NCBI GenBank assembly: GCA_045639255.1
Contig: JAZUCT010000056.1
Coordinates: 1-30,557 of the forward strand
Direction of reading: 5' to 3'
Length of the DNA stretch: 30,557 nucleotides
Origin: JAZUCT01 sp045639255
GTDB lineage: Bacteria; Bacillota; Clostridia; Christensenellales; UBA1242
The notes under the pieces: generated by a model
Seen by the model: the letters and a program-made list of their open reading frames with translations, nothing else
The model's database searches: none
What the model was told of the DNA's origin: nothing
In this document: one piece after another, positions 28,152 through 30,557 of the stretch
How the letters are laid out: the number at the start of each line of letters is the position of its first letter
Numbering within the stretch: the first letter of the stretch is position 1
Program-made: the position numbers and the translations under genes

Positions 28152-29306
28152 CTATCGTCTGTTTCTTAAATTTCTTAGGAATGGTGGAATATCAATTTTA
28201 TCATCGTCTTCTTCCACTCTTGAAGAATTGTATGGTTGTGGTTCTTCTTTCTTTTCATAGAAATCTGAATGTTCTTGTGCAGATGTTGAGTTGAAAAGGT
28301 TTGGATTTGTATCAAGGAAGGATGCTTTCTTTTCACTTTCCTTGTTGCCATCGAACGCTGCAAAACCAGTTGCAATAATTGTTATTTCAACTTCATCTGT
28401 TAAATCTTCATCAATTGCTGAACCAAAAATTATGTTACAACTTGGGTCAACAACTTCCCTAACAAGTTCAGCAGCTTCATAAACTTCATCAAGTGGAAGA
28501 TCTAGGCCACCTTTGATGTTAAGAAGAATGCCAGTTGAACCTTCAATTGAAGTTTCAAGAAGTGGGCTTGAAATTGCTTGACGAACCGCTTCGATTGTTT
28601 TGTTTTCGCCTTTGCCCCTTCCAATTCCCATATGAGCCATACCTTTATTGCGCATTATAGTGCGAATATCGGCAAAATCTAGGTTAATTAAACTTGGTGT
28701 TACAATAAGATCTGAAACGCCTTGAATACCTTGACGAAGAACATCGTCGGCACAACGGAATGCATCGATCATTGGTGTGCCCCTTGGAATTACTTTTGAA
28801 AGTTTATCGTTTGGAATAACAACCAAAGTATCAACATATTGCTTTAATGCATTAATGCCTTTTTCAGCATTAGACATTCTTTTTATGCCTTCAAAACTGA
28901 ATGGTTTTGTTACAACTGCAATTGTTAAAATGCCCATTTCTTTTGCCATTTGAGCAATAACTGGTGCGGCACCTGTTCCTGTTCCGCCACCCATGCCTGC
29001 TGTTATAAACACAAGGTCAGTATCTTGCAACACTTCTTTTATAAGTTCTTTTGATTCTTCTGCTGCTTTTTGACCAATATCAGGTTCTGCACCTGCACCA
29101 AGACCCCTTGTTAATTTATCTCCAATTTGAATTTTATGTTGTGCATTGTTTAATAAAAGTGCTTGTTTATCTGTGTTTACGGCAACAAATGTTGCACTTT
29201 TAATGCCTGCGGCAATCATTCTGTTAACGGCATTATTTCCGCCACCACCAACACCAATTACTTTAATTTTAGCAACTGGAACATACATGCTTTCTTGACC
29301 TAACAT
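28152..29306 (-). CDS. ftsZ: Cell division protein FtsZ
   Basis: 384-residue tubulin-like GTPase that forms the Z ring. N-terminal VIGVGGGGNNAVNRM, the GTP signature GGGTGTG (106-112) and the T7 synergy loop NLDFAD (208-213) are all present. A charged linker of about 55 residues leads to the conserved C-terminal peptide DIPPFLRNLRNRR, which binds FtsA. AAGGAG lies about 12 nt before the first ATG. A second ATG (residue 7) has no better site. It has its own promoter as well as possible read-through from ftsA. Confidence 0.98.
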   Translation of the reverse strand: MLGQESMYVPVAKIKVIGVGGGGNNAVNRMIAAGIKSATFVAVNTDKQALLLNNAQHKIQIGDKLTRGLGAGAEPDIGQKAAEESKELIKEVLQDTDLVFITAGMGGGTGTGAAPVIAQMAKEMGILTIAVVTKPFSFEGIKRMSNAEKGINALKQYVDTLVVIPNDKLSKVIPRGTPMIDAFRCADDVLRQGIQGVSDLIVTPSLINLDFADIRTIMRNKGMAHMGIGRGKGENKTIEAVRQAISSPLLETSIEGSTGILLNIKGGLDLPLDEVYEAAELVREVVDPSCNIIFGSAIDEDLTDEVEITIIATGFAAFDGNKESEKKASFLDTNPNLFNSTSAQEHSDFYEKKEEPQPYNSSRVEEDDDKIDIPPFLRNLRNRR

Positions 29307-29336
29307 ATTTTTTAAAATCTCCTTACTATAAATTTT

Positions 29337-29365
29337 ATTATACTATAAATTTTGTTAATTTCCAA
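29337..29365 (-). promoter_or_regulatory. Promoter of ftsZ
   Basis: Minus strand -35 TTGGAA (29360-29365), 17-bp spacer, perfect -10 TATAAT (29337-29342). The -35 lies in the last codons of ftsA. +1 is near 29330. Confidence 0.7.
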
Positions 29366-30503
29366 ACAATTTTTGCCAAAATGTTTTTTGCTGTTGCTGT
29401 TCTTCTTGATTTGCCATTGCAACAACACTTAAAACACTGTTAAGTTCGCAACTTTGATTTTTGGGAATGTTTGGAACAAGTGTTTCAATGTTCCTGTTAA
29501 GTTGCTTAGATAAATAACTTTTTATGCCATCGATAAGTTCAACGCATTCGCCTGACAAATAAATTGGTTCATATGATGGAATAACTGCATTCATTGAACT
29601 TATGCACCTTGAAATAAGTTTAACAATTTCTTCAAGCCTTGCAATAACAACTTCTTGACTGGTTTGAACAGAAATTGGTTTTTCATTATTTTCATCAACA
29701 TAAACAATATCCAATTTTTGATGTTTTGAATTAAGTGAAAGTTTTTCGCATAATTTTGTTGCATTTAAGAAAGAAATTTTATTAACTTTGCTTAAATCAC
29801 CAATTATATGCCCGCCCCCCATACCAAAACTTCTTAATGCAAGCAAGCCATCTTTTGAAATGTAAGAAACGCTTGAATTTATGTAACCAAAATCAATAAT
29901 TAAAGCGTTGTTATCACGCTGTTGTTTGTTCAGCGAGATTAATGCCTGACACAATTGATTTGAAACAAATTGTGGGTTAGACATTGCAAGCACCGGAAGA
30001 TTTGTTGAAACAGTTTTTATAAATTGATTATCAGCAACAACAACTGATACAAAAGCACTTATGCTGATTGCTTCAATTCCAATTGGATTTTCAACAACTT
30101 TATCGTTAACAATAAACGATATGCCTGAACGATTTATAACAATTTGATCGGCATGATCGAAATTTTCAGCACTGTCGAACAAAGCATATATATCGCTTTC
30201 TGTGATTATGTGTGGTTCAGCAAAATTTTTTGAAACATTTTTGCAAACAACATTTGAAAAATGTGCAGGAACACCAATATATAAGTTTTTAATTTTTGAA
30301 CTTTTTACATTAAGTTCTGCAATTCCCATGCGAATTATAGAACCAATTTGTTCCTTTTCCAAAAAATCGCCATCAACATAGCCAGCATAGTTCTTTTGAA
30401 CAAGTTTTTGAACTTTAATTATGCCATTTTGATTGCACTTTGCCCAACAAAAATTTATTTGCTTAGAACCAAAATCAATAACGAAAATATCTTTAAAATT
30501 CAT
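29355..30503 (-). CDS. ftsA: FtsA-like cell division actin homologue (divergent)
   Basis: 382 residues. Actin/Hsp70-fold protein expected to anchor FtsZ filaments to the membrane. The N-terminal VIDFGSKQINFCWA matches phosphate loop 1, with an FtsA-type 1C region after it (LYIGVPAHFSNVV). Phosphate loop 2 reads IIDFGYINSSVSYI (202-215), where FtsA normally has DIGxGTT, so nucleotide binding may be weak. A Gln-rich spacer leads to the amphipathic end KTFWQKLFGN, the membrane-targeting helix. Position just before ftsZ supports the name. AAAGGAAAA precedes the ATG; upstream sequence is cut by the window edge, with only A/T-rich promoter-like hexamers visible. Confidence 0.85.
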   Translation of the reverse strand: MNFKDIFVIDFGSKQINFCWAKCNQNGIIKVQKLVQKNYAGYVDGDFLEKEQIGSIIRMGIAELNVKSSKIKNLYIGVPAHFSNVVCKNVSKNFAEPHIITESDIYALFDSAENFDHADQIVINRSGISFIVNDKVVENPIGIEAISISAFVSVVVADNQFIKTVSTNLPVLAMSNPQFVSNQLCQALISLNKQQRDNNALIIDFGYINSSVSYISKDGLLALRSFGMGGGHIIGDLSKVNKISFLNATKLCEKLSLNSKHQKLDIVYVDENNEKPISVQTSQEVVIARLEEIVKLISRCISSMNAVIPSYEPIYLSGECVELIDGIKSYLSKQLNRNIETLVPNIPKNQSCELNSVLSVVAMANQEEQQQQKTFWQKLFGN

Positions 30504-30557
30504 ATATTTTTCCTTTTGTGATTTTAATATATAACATAAATTTTATAATTTATTATA

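Noticed and set aside
1..30557. Mobile elements, prophage, defence islands or tRNA genes
   Set aside because: No transposase, integrase, phage gene, tRNA cloverleaf or composition shift was seen; the content is core chromosomal.

Overview
The window is about 30.6 kb of very A+T-rich chromosomal DNA. It is densely packed with complete genes and has no mobile element, CRISPR array or tRNA that I can see. The gene set points to an endospore-forming, low-G+C Clostridia-like Firmicute, probably an uncultured lineage. It includes SpoIIGA/pro-SigE/SigG, YlbJ/YlbK, YlmC, YlxM-Ffh, a large Gram-positive-type SRP RNA, DUF4364 and DUF3343. All recognised families are full length under the standard bacterial code. 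There is no rRNA in the window, so the lineage cannot be placed more finely.

Layout. 1-995 is the main part of rlmN, cut by the window edge. 1090-3099 is a secreted protein with a SipW-type signal peptide, a TasA-like domain and BspA-type leucine-rich repeats. 3269-3934 is a zinc-finger DUF2225-like protein, followed by the SRP RNA (3959-4225, minus strand). A radical SAM activase (4310-5191) converges on holA, with comEC just upstream of holA. DUF3343 and a cysteine desulfurase-family protein (8283-9707) are divergent. A second small TasA-like protein with a SipW-type signal lies at 9720-10328. 10390-14983 is the ylxM-ffh-rpsP-khpA-rimM-trmD-rbgA-yraN block; it lacks rplS and rnhB and is split by an internal terminator/promoter. 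Next come a membrane pseudo-cyclase, a four-helix-bundle protein, ylbK and ylbJ (divergent), an unknown protein and a DUF4364 regulator. 20050-24550 is a type IIA topoisomerase pair, parE-parC. The end of the window holds nrdR, ylmC, sigG, sigE, spoIIGA, ftsZ and ftsA, the division/sporulation locus, with ylmC and sigG flipped relative to their neighbours.

How the genes work together. FtsA/FtsZ build the division septum. SpoIIGA processes pro-SigE in the mother cell. SigG acts in the forespore, and a sigma-F-like promoter precedes sigG. ylbJ carries a sigma-E-like promoter. The SRP RNA, Ffh and YlxM form the membrane-targeting apparatus; RpsP, RimM, RbgA, TrmD and RlmN serve ribosome and tRNA maturation.

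The most unusual theme is regulatory. Four genes (rlmN, the radical SAM gene, comEC, ylbJ) have no Shine-Dalgarno sequence and carry a promoter -10 element 6-7 nt before the ATG, so their mRNAs should be leaderless. Two downstream genes (rimM, spoIIGA) appear to have their -35 element inside the terminator hairpin of the gene before. Promoter and terminator calls are by eye. Product calls rest on motif recognition, not database searches.
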